Notes: generated from the letters alone by a model not told the origin. A stretch of 64,000 bases of DNA from Paramecium pentaurelia (GCA_905183005.1 CAJJDO010000021.1:380773-444772); one strand, 5' to 3'; shown: positions 13,304-25,843, counted from the first letter of the stretch. Translations and numbers: made by a program.

Positions 13304-14578
13304 TCAGAATAAAGACCTGGGTAATTTATTTTTTGTTGAAACTCCTTTTTTTAAATAACTATAACTAATAATTGATTCATAAATAGTATAAAACTGATTA
13401 ATATCTATATTTCTATTTATATACTCAAAATAAACATTTATTTTCTTATATATTAGTATAATCAATTCTTTATTATCTAATATCTTGAGTATTCTTAATA
13501 ATAATATAGTAATTTATTGACTCAATATCTCTATTGGATATATCAAACAGATGTGTAATACCTCATTTTGCGTTTATATTTAAAAATTAATACAGATCTT
13601 ACAATCAAATAAATGAAGACATCTAAAATAAAAAGTTCCCATTAAACAATTCATTTCCACTTATTAATATGTTTTTATCCATTATTTAATTTATGAATAT
13701 TTTTACATAAATAGATTAATCAACTATTATTCAATCCAATTTTCAATCTAAAATCTTTAAAACAATAGTAATTATTTTTCGAAAATCTCTAATGTTTTAT
13801 TAGAATCCAAACTCCATTTTTTGAATCTTATTGTTAAAAACCGTCATTCAAAAATATTCTTCCATTTTATACTTTAATATGTGCATGCTTATTGGATGAT
13901 AAATTACTAGGATTAGCCATTTATACTTATTAAAATTTATCTCCTTTATCTGAAATCTTTTTAACAAAAACAATTTCCATGCTCTCTTTTATGTTAAAAG
14001 ACTAAGAATTTATTATTATTTCTTCATTCTCAATTTAAATCAACTATTTATTTTATCCTGATGGTAATCCAACATAATACTTATTTCCTTTAAATAATTC
14101 TTTTTATTTATCAATTTTTTCATAGATTCCATCATTTTATAAATTTACAGCCATTTATATACAATGATTATCTATTTTCCTTATATAATTTTAAATAATA
14201 CATAGGGTATATTAAACTCAATATTTCATCTTTTTAATATGTGTAATTAATTTCTTGGAGAATATCTTAATTTAATTGAGTAATAGTAGATTATTTTAAT
14301 ACAAGGCCATTATCAATATCAAAAAATTATGAACATTGATTTATAATATTTGTGAATAACACTCTAAATATTAATAAAAAGTATAATACTTTTAGATTAG
14401 CTCTTTAGAAATATCACATAAAATATTGATTGAGGCCCTTTAAATATGTTCTTAATTCATTAATTATAATATAAATATCATCATCAAGAAATTTATATTA
14501 AAATATTATAACTCCGTTATTTTAATATTTATTTTGAATGAAGAAAGTATATTACTTTATAAATATGTATTTTTTCAT
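13304..14578 (-). pseudogene. FHA-domain gene, probably decayed
   Basis: Protein-like sequence on the minus strand that cannot be joined into one frame. From the 5' end: a possible start at 14576-14578; a frame stopped by TGA at 14414-14416; a second frame with FFDIDNGLVLKQSTITQ and YPMYYLKLYKENRQ; a third with an FHA-like core (NLSSNKHAHIKVQNGRIFLND, then SKNGVWI); and a last frame with a Cys-rich piece (FRCLHLFDCKIC) ending at TGA 13304-13306. The shifts between frames are not explained by any GT-AG intron of normal size. The simplest reading is a gene losing function. Assembly indels or a retained internal eliminated sequence could look the same. Confidence 0.45.
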
Positions 14579-14980
14579 TCTAATTTTTAATTTTTAATTA
14601 AATGATTTATGATGATACTTAAAAATCAAAGTAATTGATAAAATTCATATTAAATCAAGTAAACATTTTATTATAACTATTAAGTTTTGGAATTCTTTAA
14701 AGTGAAATAATTTATTCATGTATAAAAATCAGAATGTTTTCATATATATATTTCGTCCTTATTTGTATAAGATATCTAGAATATATATTGAAAACCAGTT
14801 TTTCAAATCTATTCTTGTTAAAAAACTAAAATTTAATGTGAGTAAATTAAAGATGTTTTATAATTATTTATCTATTTTATATGAATTTCTTTTCCATAAA
14901 ATATATGCTTTCTAAAAGACATGAATTAGTATTTTAGATATAAGTTAATGTATATGATTTAATTTTGATTAATTTTTATA
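14579..14980. other. Intergenic region, nothing recognised
   Basis: About 400 bp upstream of the arrestin-like gene. A 65-codon plus-strand frame at 14718-14915 has no protein-like composition, and I do not treat it as a gene. Confidence 0.5.
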
Positions 14981-16260
14981 ATGGGTAATACATTATTTAA
15001 TAATCGTATATAAGATGAAGAAGAGAGTATAAAACTTTATTTAGAATTAAAATAAACAAGGCTTTAGTTGAACCAAAATTTAAAAGGCAAAGTGATCTTT
15101 AAAATGCCAAATTAATTCTCATAAGGAACTTTTGATTTAAATTTAAAGGTTTATTGAGTTATCCTAATTAGATTTATGGTCATGAAAATGCTACCTATAA
15201 CTTCAAAGAAAAAAATAAAAGTGTTTACAAATATTTTGTTCAGGATCATTAATTCTATAAAAAGACTATAAGTCTAGTTTAAAATGAAAAGTAATAAAGA
15301 TTATTAAAAATTATTAAGAGTTTATGCAGAAGAATATTATTATGTAACATTTGATTGGAATACAGAGGTATCAATTCCTTCTCTTGATTACAGATATAAT
15401 CCTGATTTAGCAGTTTCTAGAGAATATTAAGTTGTAGCTATATTAATTTGGAAAAATCAAAAGAATTAAAAAATATCTTAAAGATGCCATTAACAAGTAT
15501 TATTTTATATTGACTCTGATGAATTAAAAAAATAAATGAAATTGATGAGAGATTCTGATGTTAAGAAAAATTAGAAAGTTGATGCAATAACAACATATAA
15601 ATGGTTAAGATAACATAAAGGGGTAATAAATTTGTATGAAATTTAGTTAGTTTTTGTATCGTTTGAGGCTGATAAATGCATATATTTTAATGGAGATTAT
15701 TTAAATGTGACTGCTGATGTAGATAATACTTTTGGATATCTAAAAATTTAATCAGCAAAATTATTATTCTATTTAGAATTTATTATAAAAGAAAAATGGT
15801 TATAAGGAATGCCAAAGATATTACTATGTGAAGAGAAATTAGAATAGACAGATCAAAATAAATATTTTGGAAAGATGAATTTTTAATTAAATGACAGATT
15901 AAATTTACCTTATTAATCAGTTTCAGAAAGAATAGGATGTAGATATATTGTTGTTTTATAATTAATTTTTGAATGTAAATATATTGATATTAAGAAGAAC
16001 TTTGTTTGGGATCAGGAGTTGATAATGTGGAATTCATACTTCCATACATGGAATACTATAGAGATAATAAAAACAATGAAGAACCATAATAGTAATACTT
16101 GACAGAAATAAAATACATAGAAAATTAAACTAAATTTATGGATTCAAAATAAAATTTAATATTCTCAAGACCAATAAATTACATTAGAGATTAAGATTTT
16201 TTAATGAATAAATAAACAAGAGTGGCATAATAAACATAAATTCTACTAATGAAAGAATGA
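14981..16260 (+). CDS. Arrestin-like protein
   Basis: About 402 aa after introns of 23, 28 and 20 nt; the exons add up to a whole number of codons ending at TGA 16258-16260. The N-terminal half has the arrestin-fold pattern of beta strands (KGKVIFKMPNQFSQGTFDLNLK, IYGHENATY). The C-terminal half has the second sandwich (ECLGSG-type turn read as ELCLGSGVDNVEFILP). Alpha-arrestins act as adaptors for membrane-protein sorting and ubiquitination. I see no PPxY motif, so a ubiquitin-ligase adaptor role is not supported. The start MGNTLF leaves N-myristoylation possible but unproven. Confidence 0.65.
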
Positions 16261-16357
16261 GAAGATTTACACATTTTCTATTGAATTTTATGATTTTTTG
16301 GCTGGATTATTAATAAATTAAATATTTTCAAAGCAATAAATTATTAAATTATTAATT

Positions 16358-16952
16358 ATGGAAAAGTTGAGTGTGGAAATTTTGAAACAAATTAAATCAA
16401 ACACTTAAATTAGATATTAATAAGACGACAATTGTGTTGTAATATCTGTACATGGGCCTTACTAAATTGGATCATCAAAAGCAAATTAATGTATTATAAT
16501 TTATCTATTTAGAGGCTATCCTTGATATATAGATAAAATTTGAATAGGATAAATCTTTAGAATTATAATTGAAATCAATATTTGAATAAGCTCTTAATTT
16601 ACAAGAATATCCATAGCAACAAATAAGGGTTTCTTGTATTATTTAAATTAATACAATCAATGTATATATCAATTTCAAATAGATTTTTTCAACCTTATGC
16701 AATGGAATAATGATAGCCTTATTGCATTAAGGTATATCAATGAGCAAATCAATCTATAGTATCACAATAGCCAATACACGTTTAGTATTTTAATAAATCA
16801 CTAATGATTTACTCTTTATTGACAATAAAAAGACATAATCAATTGATTAAACAATGGACTAAATTAAGGAAGGAATAAGCAAAACTCAATTGTTTGAATA
16901 ATGGCTTCGCAGTTATTTATATGAATATTATGTAAATAATAATTTGTTATGA
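16358..16952 (+). CDS. Exosome RNase PH-fold subunit, RRP46/EXOSC5-like
   Basis: About 183-190 aa. It has the RNase PH-like pattern of the exosome ring: CVVISVHGPYQIGSSKAN near the N-terminus, SIFEQALNLQEYPQQQIRV with the following strand, and NGIMIALLHQGISMSKSIYS, which matches the helix plus GVPM region of RRP46. The length suits a non-catalytic ring subunit. Introns: one of 22 nt is needed for frame; a second of 21 nt is a multiple of three and could be retained without breaking the frame. The gene ends 36 bp from the stop codon of the convergent PI4-kinase gene. Confidence 0.75.
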
Positions 16953-16987
16953 TACAAATAAATATAACAAGACTTTTGTCCTTTTCT

Positions 16988-19560
16988 TCAATAAAATATT
17001 CCTTAAGCAAAATATTGAAATTTATCATACCTAATAATTAATTAAATACATAATACCATCTAGCTCTCCAATTATCTAATGATTTATTAATTAATCCTTA
17101 AACATAAACAAATAATTCAGCATCAGATGCTACTCTTGGATTAAATCTATTTTCTAATTCTTTTAAAGCAACTTCACCTTTTTAAAAACAAGGTAGCGTG
17201 GTTCCATGACCTGTATACATCATTTCTACTAATAATAATATTTCATTCTAATGTTTTTGACAAGCCTTAAATCCTCTAATAATATATAAATAATTAAACT
17301 TATAAAAGAGTTTTCTGAAATGATTTTAAAACAAAGTACCTTTGACACCTCCTAAAACTTTAATGTAATCAGATAATAATTTAAATGGTACTTTTCCTTC
17401 AAATTCCATTCCTTTTCCAGGAGATATAGATAAAAAAAATCCAAAATCAATATGAATTAAATTACCTTCATCATCTAATAATATATTTCCATTATGTCTA
17501 TCTTTAACTTATAAAAAATAACATACTAAACAGTAGGCTGCAAGTGATTATACATAATTTTATAATGCTTATTCAATATTGTTTCTAAAATAAGATCTGA
17601 AAAAATCAGAAAAATCACTAAATTGAGTAAACTTTTTTTGAAGATTCTTTTATAAACTATCAATTGTAGTAGCATTTTTAATCATTTCAATCATACCATT
17701 ATCAGGTCCTAATGATAAAACTTCATAATATCTTAATTTTAAAGGTAAACCCTCCTTCTTAAAGATTTAATCAAATTAACATATTAATTATAAAGCAAAT
17801 TATTCTTATTTTAAATTATCTCCTGTTTTTATTATTAAATGAACTAATTACCAAGATTTTAAACTTTAAAATGGACTTTATTTTTTTATTCTTTCTTATT
17901 AGGCCATAGCATTTTCTCCAAAAATAACTTATTTCATTTCTCGATATTCTTCCTAAGTTAATACAAGTCCTTTTCCATCTTGCAAATAACTAACTCTACT
18001 ATTAAAAGAGCTTATCTCTAATTTACTTTAATCTACTAATTCTGATTACTGCTTCTAATTACTAATTTATTCAATTTCTTTATCATTTAATTAATCATCA
18101 GTTGCATTAGAAAATGATGGTTGTTAAATTATATTCTATTAATCTATCATTTCATCTTATTAATCTGAATCTTAATTATTGGTTTATCTATAATTATAAA
18201 ATAAGCCTATTCAATCTGATTCTTATTCATTATTTTAATAATTAAATTAATTGAACTTGATATTTTAAAATTCATTATTAAATGTATTTTATGCTTCTGC
18301 AAGAGAATATGTTCTATTCATTTAAGCATTTAATTATTCTTAGATAATGACTTAACTTTAGGTTTTTATCATCTATATAAATATATAAAATAATAAAAAA
18401 TACACTAGTTTTTATAGCTAAAGACATTTATTTATCAATTAATTACTATTCATTATAATCTTCCTCTATTTCAGGTCTATAGATTTCAAGTGTTAAACTA
18501 TAAGGACTTCTCATTTTGGTAGAGAATACTCTACTTTCTCTAGATACTATATTTAAGACAGCGTAGTTTCTAATTGAATTCTTAACAAAAGGTACATAGA
18601 CAGCAGCTGGTAAATTAATATTCATTTTATTTAGTAAACTATGTAAATATTCAGTTTTAGAATTGGATTTTGATAATTCATCACAAATTTTTGTAACATC
18701 ATACCAAAAGTTAATATTAGATTAAAAAGCAGTATCAATAGGTTTAATAATATCTTCATTATTTTCAAAAATTGATATGTAATCTTCTAATTCAATATCT
18801 TCATGATTTCTTACTAAATATTATGAGGGACTTTTATTTGACATCTCTTGTTCCCATTAATTGGTTCCATAAAGTCTTACTACTTCATTTTATTTAATAG
18901 ATTTGATTCTTAAAGACCCTTAATAGACTTCCTGTTTAATTTTTTTACTTGATAAACTTGTTATTGATTTTCTTAATGTAGAACTTGTTATAGAATCATC
19001 AAGATGAATCTTTAAAAATTAAGTTGCTATTAATAAATTGCCTTAGTAATTCAATGTCATTTTTTATTCAAATTCTTATACAAACTTTTGTACTATTTTA
19101 AGTTCAATTCTGTTATTATGAGCAACAATTTAAGATAAACTCTTTAATTAGAAGTAGACAAGATGAGCAAAAAAAAAGTCTATTTAAGATGCATTATTTA
19201 TGAATTAGATTAATCTTTCATCTTGAAGTTGTTAGTGAAACACTAAGAAGTTAATTAACTAAGGGATAAAATATTCCAAATCATTTCTAATTAAATTTGT
19301 TTGATAATTTGGATTGATACGGCATCTTTAAAGCATATCAATAGCTTTGCTTTTATTCTCTGATATATATAATCTAATCATCACTTCTAAAATAGCATCA
19401 TCTGAAATCTAAGAAAATGTTAAACTAATACATCTAAACTATTATCTTTATATTTTTTAAGTATTTTTTCAGATTTTTTGAAAGTTTTAGGGAATTCTCC
19501 TTTTTGTTTCTTCCCAAAACATAAACAACCTGTATTTTAATTTTAATCATTTTTTTGCAT
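16988..19560 (-). CDS. PI4KB: Phosphatidylinositol 4-kinase, type III beta (Pik1/PI4KB-like)
   Basis: About 822 codons. The N-terminal part is a helical domain (LEYFIPQLINFLVFHQQ). Next is NINLPAAVYVPFVKNSIRNYAV, then MRSPYSLTLEIYRPE, typical of the lipid-kinase unique region. A Gln/Asn/Asp-rich linker follows. The catalytic domain contains YVQSLAAYCLVCYFLQ, catalytic loop VKDRHNGNILLD, IHIDFGFFLSIS and the PI4K ending WYDKFQYFAQGIFY. It makes PI4P from phosphatidylinositol at the Golgi in known homologues. Introns of 23, 31, 24 and 26 nt give an exact whole number of codons, yet TGA at 18211-18213 lies in frame inside the linker, and no ordinary-sized intron removes it. The kinase domain after it is intact. 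Confidence 0.9.
18211..18213 (-). other. In-frame TGA inside the PI4-kinase linker
   Basis: On the minus strand the codons read GAA TCA GAT TGA ATA GGC. Both flanks are in the same frame as the kinase and its N-terminal domain. A 69-nt GT-AG segment could remove it in frame but is far longer than other introns here. Confidence 0.6.
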
Positions 19561-19857
19561 TAGTTTTAAATACAATAATTATGTCAATAATCAATTAAAT
19601 AATTATAAAAATAGTAAATTAATTTTATAAAATTGAATTAAATAATATTGAATTTGAAGGAGTAACAATTATAATTTACATAATATTATTGATTTTTATT
19701 TATTAGTTGATCAAATTAAATAAGATGATCATATAATAACTAATGATAAGTACTTTTAGTTAATTAATTTAAGATATTGTTATTAATGTAGTAAATTGAA
19801 TAAAATAAAATATGAAAATATGAAACATTTATTATAAATTAATTATTTAACAGCCAT

Positions 19858-21179
19858 ATGGGTTAAGCTAATTGTGCATGTGTAAAGACAGTCAATTTTG
19901 ATCATAATCAAATTGAGAGCGATAAGAAATTAAGGGTGAGCAGAAAAGAAAATTCAATTGAAGATGAGGAGATTAAATTATTAAGATGCATTATCAAAAT
20001 ATAAGCATTATTAAGAGGATGGATAATTAGAAAGAAGTATCATTATGTTTAAGTTCAATTATACAACAGTAAAGTGAATAATATCTTAAAATAATTTTCA
20101 ATAACACATTTATCGAAATTTAGCAAAGTATTATAATAATTGTAGCATTTATATAGATGGCCCCATTTCCATTCTCAGAATATAGATATTAAGATAATGA
20201 AAGTGAAGCATATGAAAATAGATTTTTTAGAAATGCTGTCTTATTAGAAAATGGAGCTATCTATATAGGAGAATGGTTTGGAGATAAGAAATTTGGAAAA
20301 GGTATTTAAATATGGAAAGATGGATCAATATATGAAGGTTTTTGGATTAAAGATATGGCTAATGGTAAAGGAAGATTATATCATGCTAATGGAGACATTT
20401 ATGATGGAGTATTTAATAATTAAATAATTAGGATTGGGAAGATCATAAATCTAAAGGTTATGGAATATATATTCATTCTGATGGAGCAAGATATGAAGGT
20501 AATTGGAATAATGATTAATAAAATGGATTTGGTATTGAAATTTGGCCAGATGGAGCTAAACATGAAGGTGAATATTAGAATGGAGTTAAACATGGAAAAG
20601 GAAAGTTTGGTAAAATATATATGATTAAAGATTTTAGTTTGGGCTGATAAAGCCTAATATTGTGGTTAATTTTTAAACAATTAAATAAATGGAATTGGTA
20701 GATATTCTTGGCCTGATGGTCGAAAGTATTGTGGAGAATGGTTAAATAATAAAATGCATGGTTTAGGTTTATTTTAATGGAGTGATGGTAGAGTGTATAT
20801 AGGTGAATATATAGATGATAAAAAGCATGGATAAGGAATATTTGAATGGTATATTAATTAATTTAATAAATTTAGGCCTGATGGTAAGAAATATATAGGA
20901 TATTGGTCTGAGGGGAAATAGCACGGAAGAGGAATATTTATTGCTGGATAATAAAGAAAATAAGGAGAATGGAAAAATGGGAATAGAGAGAGATGGATTA
21001 TTTTTGATTCAGATAATGAATTAGATTAAATGGAAAAGAAAATGACACAGTTAAAAGTTTAATATTCTTAAATAACTGAAACATAACTTTTAGATAAATC
21101 AAAAAAGGCTCTACCATTGCCTAATAATTCTTTAATTAAAGGAGAGAAATTTAAGCCTCTTCAAAATCATAATTCTTGA
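19858..21179 (+). CDS. IQ-motif and MORN-repeat protein
   Basis: About 404 aa after introns of 29, 23, 28 and 27 nt. An IQ-like motif (IIKIQALLRGWIIRKKY), a likely calmodulin site, sits near residue 60. It is followed by about nine MORN repeats of the form GxxYxGxWxxxxxxGxGxxxxxDG (YIGEWFGDKKFGKGIQIW, YEGNWNNDQQNGFGIEIWPD). Such proteins in ciliates often sit at basal bodies, the cortex or cilia. The N-terminus MGQANCACVK has Gly2 and nearby Cys residues, which would suit myristoylation and palmitoylation. The tail is Lys/Gln-rich. Fold assignment is firm; cell location is inferred. Confidence 0.88.
20849..20875 (+). other. 27-nt intron without an in-frame stop
   Basis: This GT...TAG segment interrupts a MORN repeat (FEW before it, PDGKKY after). 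Its length is a multiple of three and it contains no TGA in the host frame, so an unspliced message would still be translated with nine extra residues. Confidence 0.65.
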
Positions 21180-21306
21180 TTAATATATATATATTAATCA
21201 CAATTTTAATTTTACGACTTTTATTAAAATAATATAAGAATATATTATTATCATTTTGTTAAATGACTTAGATGAATAGTTGAATTTAACTCTAAATATT
21301 TATAAT

Positions 21307-21997
21307 TCATTTTTATGCAAATTAAGAGAACTCTTATTTCATTTATTGTTCTTTTAGTTTTTATTCATAAAAGATCTTTTCCTTTAATTCTCCATTTTAT
21401 TCTTTAGCAAGTCTTACTTATTCTTCAGCTATTCTTCTTGCCTCTTAGTCTTTTTTTCTAAATATATTAATAATTAAAATTTACAATTTTTCTGGATCAG
21501 ATTCAAATTAACTTATTTCTTGCATCAATGTTTTGAAGGTTTCTTTTAATTTTTTGAACATGTCTTTTTTAATTAAATCTTTGCATTTATCAGAGATTGC
21601 TGTTTTAGTATTGCAGCTAATATGTATAATTTCGAAATCATTATCTAAAGAATTTAAGTCTTTTATTTTATATGTTCCTTCTGCTTCATGATCTTAATTA
21701 ACACCTTAATTTTCAATTATTTTAAATACCATGCCATTCAACTTCTATATCGAAATCATATATCAAGACTTGTTTTCCTTTTCTGATATTAACTTAAGCC
21801 TTTCAATAGTTAAACAATCTTACATCTCCAGTGATTGATTTCACTTCTTAATTTAACAAAGTTATATCTCCAGATTCAACTTTGCATGATTTGATCTTAG
21901 ATTAAATCAATTCTTTAGAAATTGGTGTATAATTTTTCTCTTCCCAATGCCAACTATTTGGATTCCAAATTGATCCTGCTCCTTATTGTTTATCCAT
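21307..21997 (-). CDS. Aha1/Hch1-type Hsp90 co-chaperone, N-domain only
   Basis: About 204 aa after introns of 24, 25 and 27 nt. The N-terminus has the Aha1 signature WNPNSWHWEEKNYTPISKE followed by SCKVESGDITLL and the strand pair GKQVLIYDFDIEVEWHG. In known proteins this domain binds the middle domain of Hsp90 and speeds its ATPase. Human AHSA1 is about 338 aa and has a second C-terminal domain; here the Aha1 N-domain is followed only by a charged Lys/Glu/Gln helix ending SQFAQK. That makes it resemble yeast Hch1 in architecture. Confidence 0.85.
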
Positions 21998-22827
21998 TAG
22001 TTATATTTTTAATTGAACAAATTATTATTGCTGATTTCATATTTTTATTGTCATTAAAATCTAGAACTTTCGGTAATTAGAATTAATTTGTTAACAATTT
22101 TCCATTTTTAATCTCAAGAATACTTAAAAGAATTATTTATTATAAAATATTCTACAGTTTCTAAACATCATCTAATAATGAATTCAGATATTTAATTATA
22201 TATAATATTAAATGAAGATGATAAATAATAATTATAACTATTAAATTCATAATTTATTTATATACATACTAAAAAATTAATAATTCTAATGATAATATTC
22301 TTTTGTATAAATTATCAAACTAATCTAAATAATTAATAAAAATAACAATAATAGGTATATATCATTTAAAACTTTTATTTAAAATTTAGATTCTACTACA
22401 ATTAAAGATAATTCATTAAAAGCTAAAATTCTATTTAGAATAGAGTAAATGTATTGTAATAGATATAAGGTATCACTAAACAGTATAAGAAATTAATAAA
22501 GCGATTATATAAAATTTGTAAATAGTTAATTTTAATTTATCAAATTTTATAACTAATCGTATATATGGATGAATATTATATATATAATTATTTTTGTCGG
22601 ATTGAATCGTTTAAAAATTATATTGGTCTTTATAAAGAAGTTGATTTCTCAATATTTAAATCACTCCCATCTCAATTTTAATTGAGATTCATTTTATAAT
22701 ATTACTGATTTTTATTAACTTAATTAGTTTATCCATGTAACTATTGGATTTGTGATATATTTGAATTAAGACTTATATTATTAAAAGGTTAACTTTAAAT
22801 GAACATAATATAATATTTTAAATAGTT
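21998..22827. other. AT-rich divergent intergenic region
   Basis: About 830 bp between two divergent genes, expected to hold both promoters. No coding frame is seen. The only structure I notice is a short perfect inverted repeat near 22670-22690 (TCTCAATT, two-base loop, AATTGAGA), which in such AT-rich DNA may be chance. Confidence 0.5.
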
Positions 22828-25509
22828 ATGGATGAGATATTAATGTATTAGCGGATGGGACCATCTGCACTGACTCAATAATTAAGCTCTAAGTAAGAGT
22901 CGCCGTGTAATCTTATGCTAGAAGATGATTATCAAATTTAAAGCCAAAGTAATATGATTGAGAATAAGAGCATAGATATGAACATGTCTAGGTATGAAAG
23001 TAAAGTAATAAAATAATCTTATAACAGACTGAATTTAAGAAACATGCATTATTTTTAACAAATAGAGCATTAAGGACAATTTAAACTTAAAAATAATCTC
23101 ATTTTTTGTAAAAGTTTAAATTATAGTTACATGTACATCGATTCATAAATAATTTATTCACAAATTCTTATATTCTTAGAAATACTTAGAAGTTAAAGAT
23201 TAAGGATAAGCTACTTGAAAAATAATTCAATTGTTAATAAAAGAAAAAAGGTAATTAAATATAAATTATTAAGATTATGAGAATAAATCAGTTATTCCAA
23301 TATTCTTACCATCTACTAATTCAATTATGTTATGGGATATTTTAGGATTTATATGTAATCTAATGATGCTATGGCTTACTCCATTCTTAGGAGCATTTAA
23401 TAATTATTATAATGAAACAATATCGGTGCTTCAAATAATTATATTAATATAATTAATTTTTGATTTTATAGCACAATTTAATAGAGGTATATTTGTATCT
23501 GCAGTTTTGATAACAAATAGGAAGAAGATCATTAATTAATACTTAAAAACAAATGCTTTATCAGATTTCTTAAGATTATTTATATGGGCTGATCTCAAAT
23601 ATTAATTATTATTTACTTTTTATTTTGAGATCATAATAGTTTTATAAATCTTATTAATATATTAAAAACTACTCAGATATTTATAAGAATATTATTATTA
23701 ATATATTTATTCAAAAGGAGGATAAAATTTAGTTTTAGATTTGGTATAGTTGATAATTTAAATTTATTATTTTGCACATATCATAGCTTGTATATGGCAT
23801 TATGTTGGTGAGAATACTTAACATTTGCAGAATTCTTGGATACTAGAAAACAAATTAAATGAAGAAACAGTATGGCATAGATATAATTCTGCTTTTTATT
23901 GGGCAACTATGACTATGACAACTGTAGGTTATGGAGATTTCTCAGCTAAAAACTAAGTTGAAATGATTGTTTCTTCAATAATTATGTTTTTTTCTAGTTA
24001 TGCTTTTGCTTATACAATGAGTTCGATTGGAATAATCCTTAAAAATGTTTATGATACAAAACAAACTTATAAGTATGAATATAAGTATAATTAGAAAGAA
24101 CCTAATTTAAATGATATAATATATGAGTAAGAATTAAGTTGATGAATCTACATAAGGAAGAATAAGAAACTATTTGAGATTCTAATAAGCATAAGAGAAA
24201 AAAGAAAATTAAGATGAAATTATAAATCTTATTAATCAATTGCCTAAAAATTTATAATAAGATTTAAATTCAGATATATAATCTAGAGTAATTAAAAAGA
24301 TGAGTTTAATTATAAATCATTTTTCCAAGTTCACATAATAAATGGTTGCTAAAAACCTAGAATTAATTTAATTTATTCCTGGAGATATTATTTATAAATA
24401 AGGTGATTAACATGAAGATAATTTGTAATATTATTATTTTAATTAAGATATTTTTTATCAAGTGGAGAGGCTATTTTGAAAGAAATTCAAACTGACTAAA
24501 AATTAAGATCTGTCAAAAGTTCCTAATATTTAGGTTATTATTCATTTTTTACTGGATTTCCACCTAAAGAAACTGCTATTTGTTAAACCCCAAGTGAATT
24601 ATATAAAATTAGTAGAAAGAAATTTCTTGATATAGTAAGATAAAATTAAAAAGATTCTGAAATCTTTCATCATATCAAAGATAAATTAATATTTTCTACT
24701 AATTATGTACTTTTTGATCATAAATGTAATTTTTGCAATCGGTATATCCATTAAGAAATTGATTGTCCTTTAATTTAATATAAACCTGATTTAGAAGCTA
24801 TTTTGAAGAAATAAAATTTTAATCAGACTTTAAATCTTAGGAGACCAATTATTAGAACAAAGAGAAAACATCATGCATTAGGTTAACATTAACCTATTGA
24901 ATAATAACTTAAATTATTTCAATAAGACAATTAAATTTGTGATGATTCAGATTCTGATTAAGAAGAAAAAATTAGAAATGAGAAAACATATTTTTCAGAA
25001 TAATAAAGAAGTTCATCCTAATTATTATAAAGTGAAGAAGATGGACATATTGAAAATACTCCACCTAGATATACTCAAAAAAGAGTAACATAACATTATG
25101 GTCAATTAAAATTATAAAAAAGTAATTTTTATTTTTTTATTTAGTGTCATCCTTTTCAAAATAGAAAATAGGATAAATTGAATAGAAAACTTCTTTAAGA
25201 AGAATGCTAATTTAAAATGAAGAGTAGATTGTGATTAAAAGCTAAACTATGATTGAGGAAATGCAATTATTATTATAAAAATAGTTTAAATCCTCTTTTA
25301 ATTTAGATAAAGTAGGTAATACATTTCAAAGTTATATGCCTCAATATACAATTGAATCATAAATTAAAGAATTACAAAAAGGACAAAAAAAAAGATTAAG
25401 AAGATATTGGAAATAAAATGAAAAACTTGGTAAATATACATTTTCTAATAATGTCAAAGTATTAGCATTAAAGATAATCAATTAAGGAAGAAAATTAAAT
25501 AAATCTTGA
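22828..25509 (+). CDS. Cyclic-nucleotide-binding K+ channel (EAG/CNG type)
   Basis: About 855 aa; introns of 23, 23, 22, 23 and 23 nt make the exons an exact whole number of codons. The N-terminus has LHVHRFINNLF, a conserved stretch before S1 in ciliate channels. Membrane segments follow from IPIFLPSTNS. The pore is YNSAFYWATMTMTTVGYGDF, with the K+ filter TVGYGD. The C-linker (DTKQTYKKNLIQMIQYMSKN) and a cyclic-nucleotide-binding fold (IIYKQGDQHEDNLYFLSSGE) come next, then a small CxxC...H...C cluster (KCNFCNRYIHQEIDC). The tail is long, Gln-rich and polar. In Paramecium, K+ channels shape ciliary reversal and swimming. The binding pocket looks degenerate, so ligand control is uncertain. 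Confidence 0.88.
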
Positions 25510-25843
25510 TAAAATATTTTGGTTTAATGATAATTATAATTATATTTCATATTTATATATTAAGAATTTATATTCATCCATCAATAACTTGATTTATTAT
25601 TAATTATATATAATTAGATTTAAGTTCAAATGCTAGTATTATAATCATTTTTAAAATATTTATCAATTACTAAATATTCATATTCAATAATTACTAAAAT
25701 AATAATTATTTAAAGTATGTCTAATTATGATTTATTGTAAATCTTTAATAAAATATATGTAAAATAGAAAATATTCAAATGAATACTATTCTGATCTATA
25801 GAATACACATTTGTAATTAATAAATGTATATTATTAATTTAAA
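25510..25843. other. AT-rich intergenic region, nothing recognised
   Basis: 334 bp between two genes in the same direction. No frame, repeat or hairpin was noticed. Confidence 0.5.

Noticed and set aside
14718..14915. Plus-strand frame of 65 codons upstream of the arrestin-like gene
   Set aside because: No recognisable composition, domain or neighbour support; lies in ordinary AT-rich spacer.
22670..22690. Short inverted repeat as a terminator or IES end
   Set aside because: Eight A/T-biased base pairs with a two-base loop are likely by chance at this composition, with no supporting context.
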